Assembly: GCA_022448485.1 (NCBI GenBank)
Contig: JAKUUI010000021.1
Location: forward strand, 1-34,322
Source of the DNA: SAR324 cluster bacterium
GTDB taxonomy: Bacteria; SAR324; NAC60-12
Length of the DNA: 34,322 nucleotides
Direction: 5' to 3'
The notes under the pieces are model-generated. The model was not told where the DNA came from, searched no databases, and saw only the letters and a list, made by a program, of their open reading frames with translations. The position numbers were made by a program, and so were the translations under genes. Numbering within the stretch: the first letter of the stretch is position 1; each line of letters begins with the position of its first letter. Shown here piece by piece: positions 7,533-16,117 of the stretch.

Positions 7533-8357
7533 TCAGGATTTGGATTTTTGCTCTTGGGCACCCGACACTTTTGGTATGGACTCTATTATTTTGTGCCCTG
7601 CCATCTGTGAGACAAGAATGCTGATTTCGTACAGAACAATGAGAGGTCCGGCCATCAAGGTTTGTGTAAAAACATCCGGAGGCGTCAGTACCGCGGCACC
7701 AATAAAAATGACAACCAGCGAATATTTGCGGTTTTTGCGTAACCAGGCTGCGTTGATAATACCAAGTCTGGTGAGTATGAAAGAAACTGTCGGCAGTTCA
7801 AAAACCAGCCCAAATGCAAATAAAAGATGAATAGTCAATGACAGGTAACTGGCCATACTCAAAGTGGGCAAGGTGAATTTATTTTCAAAGCCCAAAAAGA
7901 AATCATAACCAAGGGGAATCACAATAAAATAACCGAAAAGTCCTCCGCCTACAAAAAGTGGATATGAAAGCAAAATGAAAGGCCAGACTGCTTTACGTTC
8001 TTTTGAATAAAGTGCCGGTCGAACAAACAACCAGGTTTGACCAAGCAAATAAGGGAATGATAAAAAAAGCGCTGCATAGAGTCCAATCCGCAAATAAGTG
8101 AAGAACGGTTCAGTTAATTCGAGAAAGACTAAAGGGACATTGCGAGCATCTAATGGCGCACGAAAGGCTGTAAGAATCGGCTGATTCAGTTCCATTTCTA
8201 TGAAAGTGGAACCCACGAAAACAACTGTGATTACTATCATTACATGGACGAGACGTTTGCGTAACTCACCCAAATGAGAGGTTAAAGGCATAGGGACATC
8301 ATCTGAATGTTCCTCATGATTCTCCTCTTTTTTTTGTTTAGTTCTGGTTCTGCTCAT
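7533..8357 (-). CDS. tatC: Twin-arginine translocase subunit TatC
   Basis: 274 residues with six hydrophobic segments, the normal TatC topology. Signature positions are visible: HLGELRKR (residues 28-35, with the signal-peptide-binding Glu31), ALYSKERK (Glu120), and the membrane-embedded Glu187 in FELPT. LTPPDVFTQTLMAGPLIVLYE lies near the end. It is the receptor for folded proteins carrying RR signal peptides. The N-terminal 20 residues are unusually charged and long (TKQKKEENHEEHSDD). No tatA or tatB is in this window, so the partner genes must be elsewhere. Confidence 0.96.
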   Translation of the reverse strand: MSRTRTKQKKEENHEEHSDDVPMPLTSHLGELRKRLVHVMIVITVVFVGSTFIEMELNQPILTAFRAPLDARNVPLVFLELTEPFFTYLRIGLYAALFLSFPYLLGQTWLFVRPALYSKERKAVWPFILLSYPLFVGGGLFGYFIVIPLGYDFFLGFENKFTLPTLSMASYLSLTIHLLFAFGLVFELPTVSFILTRLGIINAAWLRKNRKYSLVVIFIGAAVLTPPDVFTQTLMAGPLIVLYEISILVSQMAGHKIIESIPKVSGAQEQKSKS

Positions 8358-8608
8358 TATTTAATCGGGATACAAAAAATAAGCTAAAAATAGATTTTAT
8401 GAGTTGAAAACATACTGACAGTCAGCCGTAAACTGCCTACCGCATTTTCTTAATTCTTTTTGGAATGTTAACCTTTAATGGCTAACCGCCGAACATACTT
8501 TGTATCACAAACAGTTTTTATTTGCACTACAAACAAATGATTAATTATAAAAATCAGATGAAGTACGAAGTTTTATCGAAAAGCCTTTTTGCCTGCTTCC
8601 ATAAATTA

Positions 8609-11509
8609 ATGCCGAAAAAAAGTTACTGCTTTTTTTTTACATTATTATTGTTGTGTTTGACCTCATCGGCAGCGGCACAGGAGAAAGACTCTGAAAAACT
8701 TAAAAAAGTTTTTTTGCTCTCACAAAGTCTGAAACTTGGTAAAAAACCGGTGCAGGAGGCTTTTTTCTCACCGGATGATCAGCGTGCAGTCATCTTATCC
8801 GGAAGTTCTTCTCTGGAAATATTCAGAATTCAAAACGGAAAAAGGCTGCGTGTAATTTCCAGTCATGAGCATGATGCCATTTCACTTGTCCTGCATGCCG
8901 GGGGGAAAATAGCGGTAACCGGAGGGAAGGATGAAACTGTTAGAATTTGGAACACCAACCAGACTTCTGCACAGGAAGTTCTACGCGGTCATCTAAGTGC
9001 TGTTTCTGCACTTGCTCTCAGTACTGGGGGAGAGATATTGGCTTCCGGAAGTCTTGACGGAACCGTTATCCTGTGGGACATGAAAGAAAAGGAACTGCTG
9101 AAATCAATTATGGTTATTGGCAAAGGCAGAGTAAATAGTTTGGCCTTCCATCCGAATGGCAAGCTACTAGCCGTTGGAGGAGAAGATGGAAGTTTGCAGT
9201 TTCTAAGTATTCCCGAAATGAAAATTATAACCACGCTCATGGGCCATATAAAGCCGCTTACTGATCTTGAATTTAATCTACGCGGGGATATATTCGTTTC
9301 TTGCTCTGAGGATGGAAAACTGATTATATGGGATTGGAAAGCCAAAAAGCAACGATACGAAATAGGCTTTGAAAATGCTGTTTCCGCTATAAGTATCCAT
9401 CCAAAACGACAAGAAATTGTCGTCGGCACAGTGGGAGGAAGCCTTGAAACATGGAGTCTTAAAAAAGGAACCTTGCTTCATAAAATTAACGAATCTGGGC
9501 ATTCGGTTACAAGTGTAGGGTATGACCGAAATGGTCACAGGATTATTTCCGCGCTGGAAGATGGGAGTGTGCAGATTTGGGAGTACCGGTCATCGCTGCA
9601 TCTGAAAACATTAAGCGGTCATGAGCGGTCTGTAGAATTGCTGGATTTTTCACAAAACAGCAAGTATCTCATCAGTTATTCGTCTGATAAAAGTGTACGA
9701 ATCTGGGACATGAAAACCAATGAGAACATGCACAATTTTGATCTCGGCAACCACAGGGTGCAAGATCTTCTTTTTGCTCCCGGTGGCCAAAGTTTTGCTA
9801 CCGCCGGCGCAGGAAGTTCGGTGATTATTTGGGATGCAAAAGACGGGAGCCGTCTTCGCAACCTAAAATTTCACAAAGGAAAAATCAATGCTCTTGGTTA
9901 TCATCCCGAAGATGCAGTGCTTCTTTCTGCAGGTTCTGACAGGCGATGGGTACTTTGGGATTTGGAGTCCGGACAAATCATGCGTACATTTCAAGGTCAT
10001 GACGATCAAATTTTAGCTGTGTCAATTTCTCCTGACGGCAAGTATTTTGCCACAGCAGGCAGTGACCTTTCAGTAATGCTCTGGAAATTCCCGCGGGGAG
10101 AACCGCTCGGAAAACTCAAAGGACATAAGAAACCTGTCACAACTCTGGACTTCAGTCCCGACGGGAAATTGTTGGCAAGCGGTTCCCAGGACAACCAAAT
10201 TTATCTTTGGAGAATTGAACCCGAAATCTCAAAGACTCCTTTGCGAAAATTGGAGGGGCATGATTTTATCGTTAATCATGTCATGTTTTCCAAAAATGGA
10301 AAAGCACTGATCTCAATTTCCAAAGACAAAACGATGCGTCTTTGGGAAGTGAAAAGCGGGAAAATGCTGCGGATTCTTCACGGTGACAGTACAGCACTTG
10401 TCGCTGCGGCGCTTAGTCCGGATGGAAAATTAATTGCTTTGAGCAACCTGACAAATGATATCACCATCCTCAAATTTCCAATTGACATTCCAGAATTACG
10501 GGATGGTGCAGGAAGTACTTCAGCAGCAGGAGATGTAGGAAATTCTGCAAGTGAACACTCTTCTACATCAGGTCTGGATATAAAAGAAAACTCTGTCATT
10601 GACTTAGAAGATTTGGAAGAAACGGAAGAACAACCCATGTCTGCAGAAGAGGTACGTGCTTATGCTGTACCTGAAATTCCCAAGTCATCAACGGATCATT
10701 TTGAACAGCAGCAACGACTCAATCAGCTTCTTAATGCAAAGAATACTTGCAGGCATGCTGCTGAAATGAAAAAATTGGCCCTGCAAATATTAGCCGTGGT
10801 TCCAAATGATTTGGCTGCCATTCATGCATTGGCCAAGGTCTCTATACTGGAACAGGATTTTACAATGTTGAGGCTGCTTGTGATGGCAGGAAATTATGCC
10901 GAGCTGGATCACGAACGTTATGACTATATTTCCATTATTGACCTACGCAATATATTTGACAATTTACGATTTGATGTTTTTGATCAATCGTTTGTACGTC
11001 AAGGAAATAAACAAAAAATGAAACTGGCAAATTGCAAAGGCAAACCTTTGGCAGTCAGCCTAACTGAAATTGACCGGAACTTACGCTATCCAGTTGAGTT
11101 CTTAAATAAGATCATCTCAACACCGCGCCTGATCGACTTTAGGGATTTTATAGATCTGCCACAAGGGGAGTTTAAAAACAGAATGTTTGCAGAGATAGAG
11201 AGAATACTCAACTACATGGCTCCACATCCAGCTTCCCGCATCCCAAAAACTCCGGATGAGAGGTCTGAAGCAATTCCGACTGCAACACTGAACTTAAATC
11301 TTGAAAAAACACAGATGTGGAAAAATGATGGCAGGGCCACATTTCAGGTTCGTAAGGAAGGAGGCCAGTGGCAAACTTACCAAACCGATCGGGATAACAG
11401 AATTGTAATTTACCTTCCGGCAGGAAGATATTCTCTGCAAGTTGTAGGAATTTTACGAAAAACTTTTTTTCTCATAGCAGGTACTCAGGTTGATTTTTCG
11501 ATTGAATAA
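8609..11509 (+). CDS. Secreted WD40-repeat protein with two predicted seven-blade propellers
   Basis: 966 residues from the ATG at 8609, chosen because it directly starts a signal peptide (MPKKSYCFFF...SSAAAQ). In-frame ATG 8558 and TTG 8522 would only lengthen the n-region. Fourteen WD-type blade endings can be counted between about residues 60 and 625, from LEIFRIQ through VRIWNTN, VILWDMK, LQFLSIP, LIIWDWK and so on to MRLWEVK and ITILKFP. That is the number needed for two seven-bladed propellers. An acidic, Ser-rich linker follows (about 630-680). A C-terminal region then ends in a small beta-sandwich-like part (YLPAGRYSLQVVG). It probably scaffolds protein contacts in the periplasm or at the cell surface. 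No enzymatic motif is visible. Confidence 0.88.
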   Translation: MPKKSYCFFFTLLLLCLTSSAAAQEKDSEKLKKVFLLSQSLKLGKKPVQEAFFSPDDQRAVILSGSSSLEIFRIQNGKRLRVISSHEHDAISLVLHAGGKIAVTGGKDETVRIWNTNQTSAQEVLRGHLSAVSALALSTGGEILASGSLDGTVILWDMKEKELLKSIMVIGKGRVNSLAFHPNGKLLAVGGEDGSLQFLSIPEMKIITTLMGHIKPLTDLEFNLRGDIFVSCSEDGKLIIWDWKAKKQRYEIGFENAVSAISIHPKRQEIVVGTVGGSLETWSLKKGTLLHKINESGHSVTSVGYDRNGHRIISALEDGSVQIWEYRSSLHLKTLSGHERSVELLDFSQNSKYLISYSSDKSVRIWDMKTNENMHNFDLGNHRVQDLLFAPGGQSFATAGAGSSVIIWDAKDGSRLRNLKFHKGKINALGYHPEDAVLLSAGSDRRWVLWDLESGQIMRTFQGHDDQILAVSISPDGKYFATAGSDLSVMLWKFPRGEPLGKLKGHKKPVTTLDFSPDGKLLASGSQDNQIYLWRIEPEISKTPLRKLEGHDFIVNHVMFSKNGKALISISKDKTMRLWEVKSGKMLRILHGDSTALVAAALSPDGKLIALSNLTNDITILKFPIDIPELRDGAGSTSAAGDVGNSASEHSSTSGLDIKENSVIDLEDLEETEEQPMSAEEVRAYAVPEIPKSSTDHFEQQQRLNQLLNAKNTCRHAAEMKKLALQILAVVPNDLAAIHALAKVSILEQDFTMLRLLVMAGNYAELDHERYDYISIIDLRNIFDNLRFDVFDQSFVRQGNKQKMKLANCKGKPLAVSLTEIDRNLRYPVEFLNKIISTPRLIDFRDFIDLPQGEFKNRMFAEIERILNYMAPHPASRIPKTPDERSEAIPTATLNLNLEKTQMWKNDGRATFQVRKEGGQWQTYQTDRDNRIVIYLPAGRYSLQVVGILRKTFFLIAGTQVDFSIE

Positions 11510-11666
11510 ATTTTCTTTCAGAAAAAGATGATTACCCCACCGTTTGTTTTTGTTGGAAGAGAATAATATTGTTTGACTGTTTGGTGATGCAAAGCAGAGT
11601 ATGTGACCGTGTCCGGTAGCGATGCGGAAGTTCCAGTTAACAATCCATCAAAAATTGTTCAACTTT

Positions 11667-13001
11667 TCACATCTTGTTACCTAAAGCAATAGGTAAAATT
11701 GAAACTCGGAACCAAAACCAGGCGATTCCACCTGTTGCCAGATTCCCCAGGGCAATCCCAACAAAGAAACCTGTCGTGCTCCAAATTTGTGATCCCAAAT
11801 AGACCAAGGGTATGAGGAGGAGAAAGAGCCGCATGATGTTGATTGTGGTTGAATGAAAAGGTCGATTGAGTGCATTACACGAGGCGCTAACTAACTCCGA
11901 TAATCCATGAAAGGCAAAGCCAAAAGGAACGATCCAGAAAAATTGCTTTATAAATCCCTGAACTTCAGGATCATCTGTAAAAGCCCAAGCAATAAGACCT
12001 GAAAAGAGTGCGAGTATGACCCATGCTGTAAAACCCCAAACTAGAGCAAAGCGTAGTGAAAAAAGACTGGCATCCTCGATCCTACCAAATTTTCTTGCTC
12101 CAAAATTTTGTCCGATAAAAGGGATGAGCACTGATGAAAGTGACATTGATCCAATCATTGCAAGTGCTTCTATTCGAGTTCCAACTCCAAATGCTGCCAC
12201 AGTGGAGTCTCCCAGATCGGCTGCTATACGTGTCATTATTGCATTTGAGATGGGGAAAAGAAGTTGTGTCAGCGTGGCAGGAATGCCGATATAAAGTAAG
12301 GTTTTCCAGGAACTTAAGATTCCCGAAACTCCCGGCCAGACTGTGGTCAGCATTCGTTCACGTCTTCCCAGCACCCATAATCCAGCCAACAAAATACTGA
12401 AATAAGATATAACAGTGGCAATGGCAGCCCCTTTAATTCCAAGGGCTGGAAATGGGCCATAGCCAAAAATCAACAGCGGATCGAGCACGGCATTAACGAC
12501 AGCAGCTATTACCATAATCATGCTTGGTGTTTTGGTGTCTCCGGTAGCACGGATCGCGCTGTTGCCAACTATTGGTATCACGACAAAAACTACCCCTAAC
12601 AACCATGGAATCATGTATTCCTTAATCAGTGGCAACGATTCGTCTGTGGCTCCTATCAGCGTAAATATCGAGCGCAGTGCAATAAAACTGAGCCCGGCAA
12701 CGCACAATATGATCAAGGTGACCAATAACAAACTGTCAGTGGTCAGGCGCTGTACTCTGTGGTGATCTCCCTCACCGATGGCGCGAGAAATAACTACGGA
12801 GGCACCAATTCCAATACCAAAAGCAAAGCTCATCAAAGTGAAAGTAACCGGAAAAGTAAAACTGATGGCTACCAGTTCACGGACACCAATCAGGCTAATA
12901 TAAAAAGTATCCACCAAATTGAAGAGCATGATCGAGACAAGCCCAAACATCATTGGAATCGCCAGGTGAATCAAGGATGGACCAACGGGGTCTTTGGTCA
13001 T
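11667..13001 (-). CDS. MATE-family multidrug/sodium (or proton) antiporter
   Basis: 444 residues from the ATG at 13001, where MTKDPVGPSLIHLAIPMM begins like a normal MATE protein. An in-frame ATG at 13154 would add 51 polar residues atypical of the family. There are about twelve membrane segments in two six-helix halves. Family marks include the VDTFYISLIG segment, QNFGARKFGRI in the loop before the second half, and ALNRPFHS late. Substrate and coupling ion cannot be assigned. It converges on the WD40 gene and is divergent from the VWA gene. The 157 bp before the WD40 gene show nothing clear. Confidence 0.93.
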   Translation of the reverse strand: MTKDPVGPSLIHLAIPMMFGLVSIMLFNLVDTFYISLIGVRELVAISFTFPVTFTLMSFAFGIGIGASVVISRAIGEGDHHRVQRLTTDSLLLVTLIILCVAGLSFIALRSIFTLIGATDESLPLIKEYMIPWLLGVVFVVIPIVGNSAIRATGDTKTPSMIMVIAAVVNAVLDPLLIFGYGPFPALGIKGAAIATVISYFSILLAGLWVLGRRERMLTTVWPGVSGILSSWKTLLYIGIPATLTQLLFPISNAIMTRIAADLGDSTVAAFGVGTRIEALAMIGSMSLSSVLIPFIGQNFGARKFGRIEDASLFSLRFALVWGFTAWVILALFSGLIAWAFTDDPEVQGFIKQFFWIVPFGFAFHGLSELVSASCNALNRPFHSTTINIMRLFLLLIPLVYLGSQIWSTTGFFVGIALGNLATGGIAWFWFRVSILPIALGNKM

Positions 13002-13145
13002 TTGTTTTTTTATTGTTTTTTCTGTGCTTGAATTAACTGTAGGAGAGGATGTCAACAAAACCTGAAAGTGCGATGATTGGGAAAATTCTGCCTGAGTGCA
13101 GAAAGGAAGTAGAATAGTATCACATTCTGCACTCAACTCGCAACT

Positions 13146-13173
13146 TTGAGTCATTATTGGGTCTAGTTATAAT
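13146..13173 (+). promoter_or_regulatory. Sigma70-like promoter for the VWA gene
   Basis: TTGAGT (13146-13151), 16 nt, then a perfect TATAAT (13168-13173). The start would fall near 13180, giving a leader of about 100 nt before the ATG at 13281. Confidence 0.5.
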
Positions 13174-13280
13174 ACCTTTAATTAGTCTGAGACAAGTTGG
13201 AATCAGCTTGATTGCGCCGGACATGTGTGGGAGTCTGTACGCATATTTAGACTCAGTACTATCAATTGAAAATACTTTGC

Positions 13281-14537
13281 ATGTCCTCCACCAGCCAAAA
13301 AGAATCAGTTTCTGCACTTGAAATTCCTCTGTTGGATTCACTGTTTGACGATCTGGCACTGCGTCGCGAATTGAGTGCTAATCTGGTGGGGTTTTGTCGG
13401 CATCTCCGGCAAAATGGCCTGCGTTCAGGAATGGAAGAGCAGATGGATGCATTGCGTGCTCTGAAAGAGGTGGATTTAGAGCATGCAAGTGCATTCAGAA
13501 TGGCTCTACGGACAACCTTGGCAAAAAGTGCGCAAGAACAGGAAATATTTGATGAACACTTCCATTCGTTCTGGTATGTCTGGGAAAGTGCTGAAAATCT
13601 TCACCAGCGCTTCAAAGCCAAAAAAGAAGAACCTGCGGCAGTTGAAGTAGGTACACGACAGAAAAAACAATCATTTGTTTCACTTAACGACTGGCTGGGA
13701 GTCACGGAAACAGTTGAAGAGGAAAAAGAGGCAGCTGGATACAGCCCTTTTGAGACAGATTCTGAGCGTGATTTCAGCACTTTTCAGGCAGAAGAGCTTA
13801 CGGAGGTAATGCGGCTTATCAACGAAATAGGTAAGACGCTGGCGACTCGTTTCAGCCGCAGGACAATGAATTCAAAAAACCGAGGGCTTATTGATTTGCG
13901 CCGAACTATGCGTTTGAGTTTGCGCCGCGGAGGGGAAATTCTGGACTTGGCACATTACCAGCGCAGGCGTCAACGACTGAAACTGGTGCTGCTTTGTGAC
14001 GTGAGTAAATCGATGGATCTTTACAGTCGTTTTCTCATCCAGTTCATTTATGCTTTTCAGTGTGTTTACCGCCGGATCGAGACTTTTGTTTTCAGCACCT
14101 CTCTGCACCGAATCACGGAGAGTTTGCATAAGGAAGAACTACAGGATGCACTGGATCAACTTTCCGGTACCGTTCCTGACTGGTCCGGCGGCACAAAAAT
14201 TGGAGCCTCGCTTGAACAATTTGTTGGAAAGTACGGCCTCAAACTTGTTGATTCTCAAACCGTAGTTCTGATAATCAGTGACGGATGGGACACAGGTGAA
14301 GTAGATTTACTGGAAAATAATATGCGCTTTTTGCAAAAACATGCTCGAAATGTGATTTGGCTTAATCCGCTCAAGGGAAGTCCAGGATATGAACCAACTA
14401 CCCGTGGAATGCAGGTAGCTTTACCACATGTTGATATTTTTGCGTCAGCACATAATCTTAATAGCCTCAGGAAGCTGGTTCGCCAGTTGACTCTAATTCA
14501 GTCTGGACTGCGCAGTTTTTTGACGGCTTGCGATTAG
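13281..14537 (+). CDS. CoxE-like VWA-domain protein
   Basis: 418 residues from ATG 13281, preferred over the in-frame TTG at 13266. The N-terminal part (about residues 20-110) has the CoxE pattern of helices around GFCRHLRQNGLRSGMEEQMDA, split by loops. The C-terminal VWA domain carries a complete metal-ion-dependent adhesion site: DVSKS (D240, S242, S244), T305 in SGGTKIG and D334 in ISDGWDTG. CoxE proteins work with a MoxR-type AAA+ ATPase (CoxD) in maturation or remodelling of partner enzymes, but no such ATPase is in the window. A sigma70-like promoter lies upstream. Confidence 0.9.
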   Translation: MSSTSQKESVSALEIPLLDSLFDDLALRRELSANLVGFCRHLRQNGLRSGMEEQMDALRALKEVDLEHASAFRMALRTTLAKSAQEQEIFDEHFHSFWYVWESAENLHQRFKAKKEEPAAVEVGTRQKKQSFVSLNDWLGVTETVEEEKEAAGYSPFETDSERDFSTFQAEELTEVMRLINEIGKTLATRFSRRTMNSKNRGLIDLRRTMRLSLRRGGEILDLAHYQRRRQRLKLVLLCDVSKSMDLYSRFLIQFIYAFQCVYRRIETFVFSTSLHRITESLHKEELQDALDQLSGTVPDWSGGTKIGASLEQFVGKYGLKLVDSQTVVLIISDGWDTGEVDLLENNMRFLQKHARNVIWLNPLKGSPGYEPTTRGMQVALPHVDIFASAHNLNSLRKLVRQLTLIQSGLRSFLTACD

Positions 14538-14614
14538 CTGCCCTGACTCTGAACCCTGTACAAAATATTCTCTTGGTCTGATTGTCTTTAATAAACCTTT
14601 TTATTAAAATTAGC

Positions 14615-15139
14615 ATGTCTTTATTTACATTTGATAAATCCACGCCTGAATTCACAGAGACTACTTTTATTGCACCAAATGCCAGCCTTATCGGCCGAAT
14701 CCGGATTGGTGAATATTCTTCAATTTGGTTTAACACAGTTCTCCGGGGAGATATGGAACATATAAGCATTGGCGAAGAAACCAATATTCAAGATTTAAGT
14801 ATGGGACATGCTGATCCGGGATTTCCTCTGATTGTTGGAAACCGTGTGACAGTAGGACACCACTGCGTCATTCACGGCTGTGAAATTGAAGACGATTGCT
14901 TGATTGGAATGGGAGCGATTTTGATGAATGGAGTGAAGATTGGTCGTGGTAGTGTAGTCGGAGCAGGTGCAGTTGTGTTGGAAGGAATGGAAGTGCCTCC
15001 ATTTTCAATGATTGCAGGCTCGCCGGCAAAAGTTCGCAAAACCTATGATGAAAGTGTTTTAGAAAATATCAGGGAGATGTCTCAAATTTATGTTAAGCGT
15101 GCGATACGATACCGAGGCCAAAAAATTGGTGTGAATTAG
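14615..15139 (+). CDS. Gamma-carbonic-anhydrase-like hexapeptide-repeat protein
   Basis: 174 residues from ATG 14615. Left-handed beta-helix hexapeptide repeats run through most of the chain (for example IGEYSSIW, IVGNRVTVGHHCV, LIGMGAILMNGV, VVGAGAVV). The RGD motif at residues 44-46 and the histidines H65, H82 and H87 fit the three zinc ligands of gamma-class enzymes such as Cam, with the characteristic 5-residue spacing between the last two. The N-terminal acidic loop of active Cam is absent, as in most YrdA/PaaY-like homologues, so catalytic activity is uncertain. It sits 77 nt after the VWA gene on the same strand. Confidence 0.92.
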   Translation: MSLFTFDKSTPEFTETTFIAPNASLIGRIRIGEYSSIWFNTVLRGDMEHISIGEETNIQDLSMGHADPGFPLIVGNRVTVGHHCVIHGCEIEDDCLIGMGAILMNGVKIGRGSVVGAGAVVLEGMEVPPFSMIAGSPAKVRKTYDESVLENIREMSQIYVKRAIRYRGQKIGVN

Positions 15140-15168
15140 TTTGTTTTCAGGAATGCGAAAAATTATAC

Positions 15169-15543
15169 TCAAGCTGCTATTTCACTGGATTCTTTAGCCT
15201 GGAAAATCGCGGTGAATGTTGCTTGCAGCTCGTTAGGAGTCAGTTCTTCAAGCTCCGTATGCTCACTGTTCAGGGTGCTATTTATGAACTGGAGTTGTGG
15301 TTCTTTGGCGACATAACCCAACTGATTCAGTTGTCGATCCAATGTTTCAAATACTCTATTACGCAGCTGTTCGTTTGTATTTTTATCTTGTGCTAGAATC
15401 TGCTGCCCATGAAAGTTAATGGTGTTTATCCCACCTTTGTAAGACTGCTTAGACAGAGTTTTTTCACCTCTTATCTCTATTGCAACAATGACCGAAGTGA
15501 TTACCACTGAAGTCAGGCAAAAAATCAGTAAAATCATTTCCAT
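15169..15543 (-). CDS. Hypothetical single-pass membrane protein
   Basis: 124 residues from an ATG with AAGG 6 nt upstream. Residues 1-21 are a membrane segment starting almost at the N-terminus, so the protein is probably anchored with a 100-residue polar domain on one side. That domain has a helical stretch LRNRVFETLDRQLNQLGY and an acidic tail. It matches no family I recognise. It converges on the gamma-carbonic-anhydrase-like gene (29 nt between stops) and its 5' side faces the long region before flgI. A flagella-related role is possible from position only. Confidence 0.72.
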   Translation of the reverse strand: MEMILLIFCLTSVVITSVIVAIEIRGEKTLSKQSYKGGINTINFHGQQILAQDKNTNEQLRNRVFETLDRQLNQLGYVAKEPQLQFINSTLNSEHTELEELTPNELQATFTAIFQAKESSEIAA

Positions 15544-15608
15544 AGTAACCTTATTTGCTGGTTTTTACTCATTCATACGGAGACTCAAAGTCCGCTCCTT
15601 CGTTTATT

Positions 15609-15628
15609 TCAAAATCTTGAGATTTTGA
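15609..15628. promoter_or_regulatory. AT-rich dyad, possible operator
   Basis: TCAAAATCT (15609-15617) and AGATTTTGA (15620-15628) are perfect 9-bp complements separated by only 2 nt. This is too tight for an RNA hairpin, so a protein-binding DNA dyad is the better reading. A second imperfect dyad, GTATCGAATC / GATTCGGATAC, follows at 15644-15675. It lies 65-85 bp upstream of the minus-strand membrane-protein gene. Confidence 0.35.
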
Positions 15629-15994
15629 TCCAAACTGAGTGCAGTATCGAATCGTAAAGATTAAGATTCGGATACCTCAAATTACTTCCCACGGAGATAA
15701 TGCAGAAAACAGACCAGCAATAAAATACTGTCACTGACATTTAGTTAAAATAGTTTTCAAATGAAAAGCTCTTATGCCAGGTGTTTTTTGAGGTGATGGC
15801 AGTGTTGAACGGGTAAATGGTTTAATTTTCATCTGTCGTTAATTCTCCTGAAAAACCTATTCAAAGAAATAATGAGAACTGATGACTGGAAGCGATTTCT
15901 CATACCTTCACTCTTGTAATTAAAATCAGCTGTTTTTATGATGCTGGATCTTTTTCTTCAAAGCACAGTTCAGGGCGGATTCTTTCTTGAATTA

Positions 15995-16008
15995 TGTTCA
16001 ACTGAACA
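15995..16008. promoter_or_regulatory. TGTTCA-AC-TGAACA dyad, candidate activator site for flgI
   Basis: Perfect 6-bp arms around a 2-nt centre. The centre lies about 78 bp upstream of the start predicted from the sigma54-like element, within the usual range for enhancer-binding-protein sites. The binding protein is unknown. Confidence 0.35.
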
Positions 16009-16052
16009 GTGTGATTAATTAGCGCTTATTGAATAGCAGAACTGCTCTAATC

Positions 16053-16068
16053 TGGCATTGAACTTGTA
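16053..16068 (+). promoter_or_regulatory. Sigma54-like promoter for flgI
   Basis: TGGCAT-N5-TTGTA matches the -24/-12 consensus TGGCAC-N5-TTGCA except C to T at two places. Transcription would begin near 16079, about 39 nt before the flgI ATG. Sigma54 control of rod, ring and hook genes is common in polar-flagellated proteobacteria. Confidence 0.5.
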
Positions 16069-16117
16069 TTACAAGCTGGACATTAAAATCTTTAAGAACA
16101 ATCATTTTTTATTGATC

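Larger units (their letters stand above)
15544..16117. other. Long regulatory stretch upstream of flgI
   Basis: No gene longer than about 15 codons is credible here. The stretch holds two AT-rich dyads near 15609-15675, a TGTTCA/TGAACA dyad at 15995-16008 and a sigma54-like element at 16053-16068, each listed separately. Bases 15680-15990 show nothing I can support. Confidence 0.5.

Noticed and set aside
7396-7830. 144-codon plus-strand ORF
   Set aside because: Mostly antisense to tatC, which has full family support.
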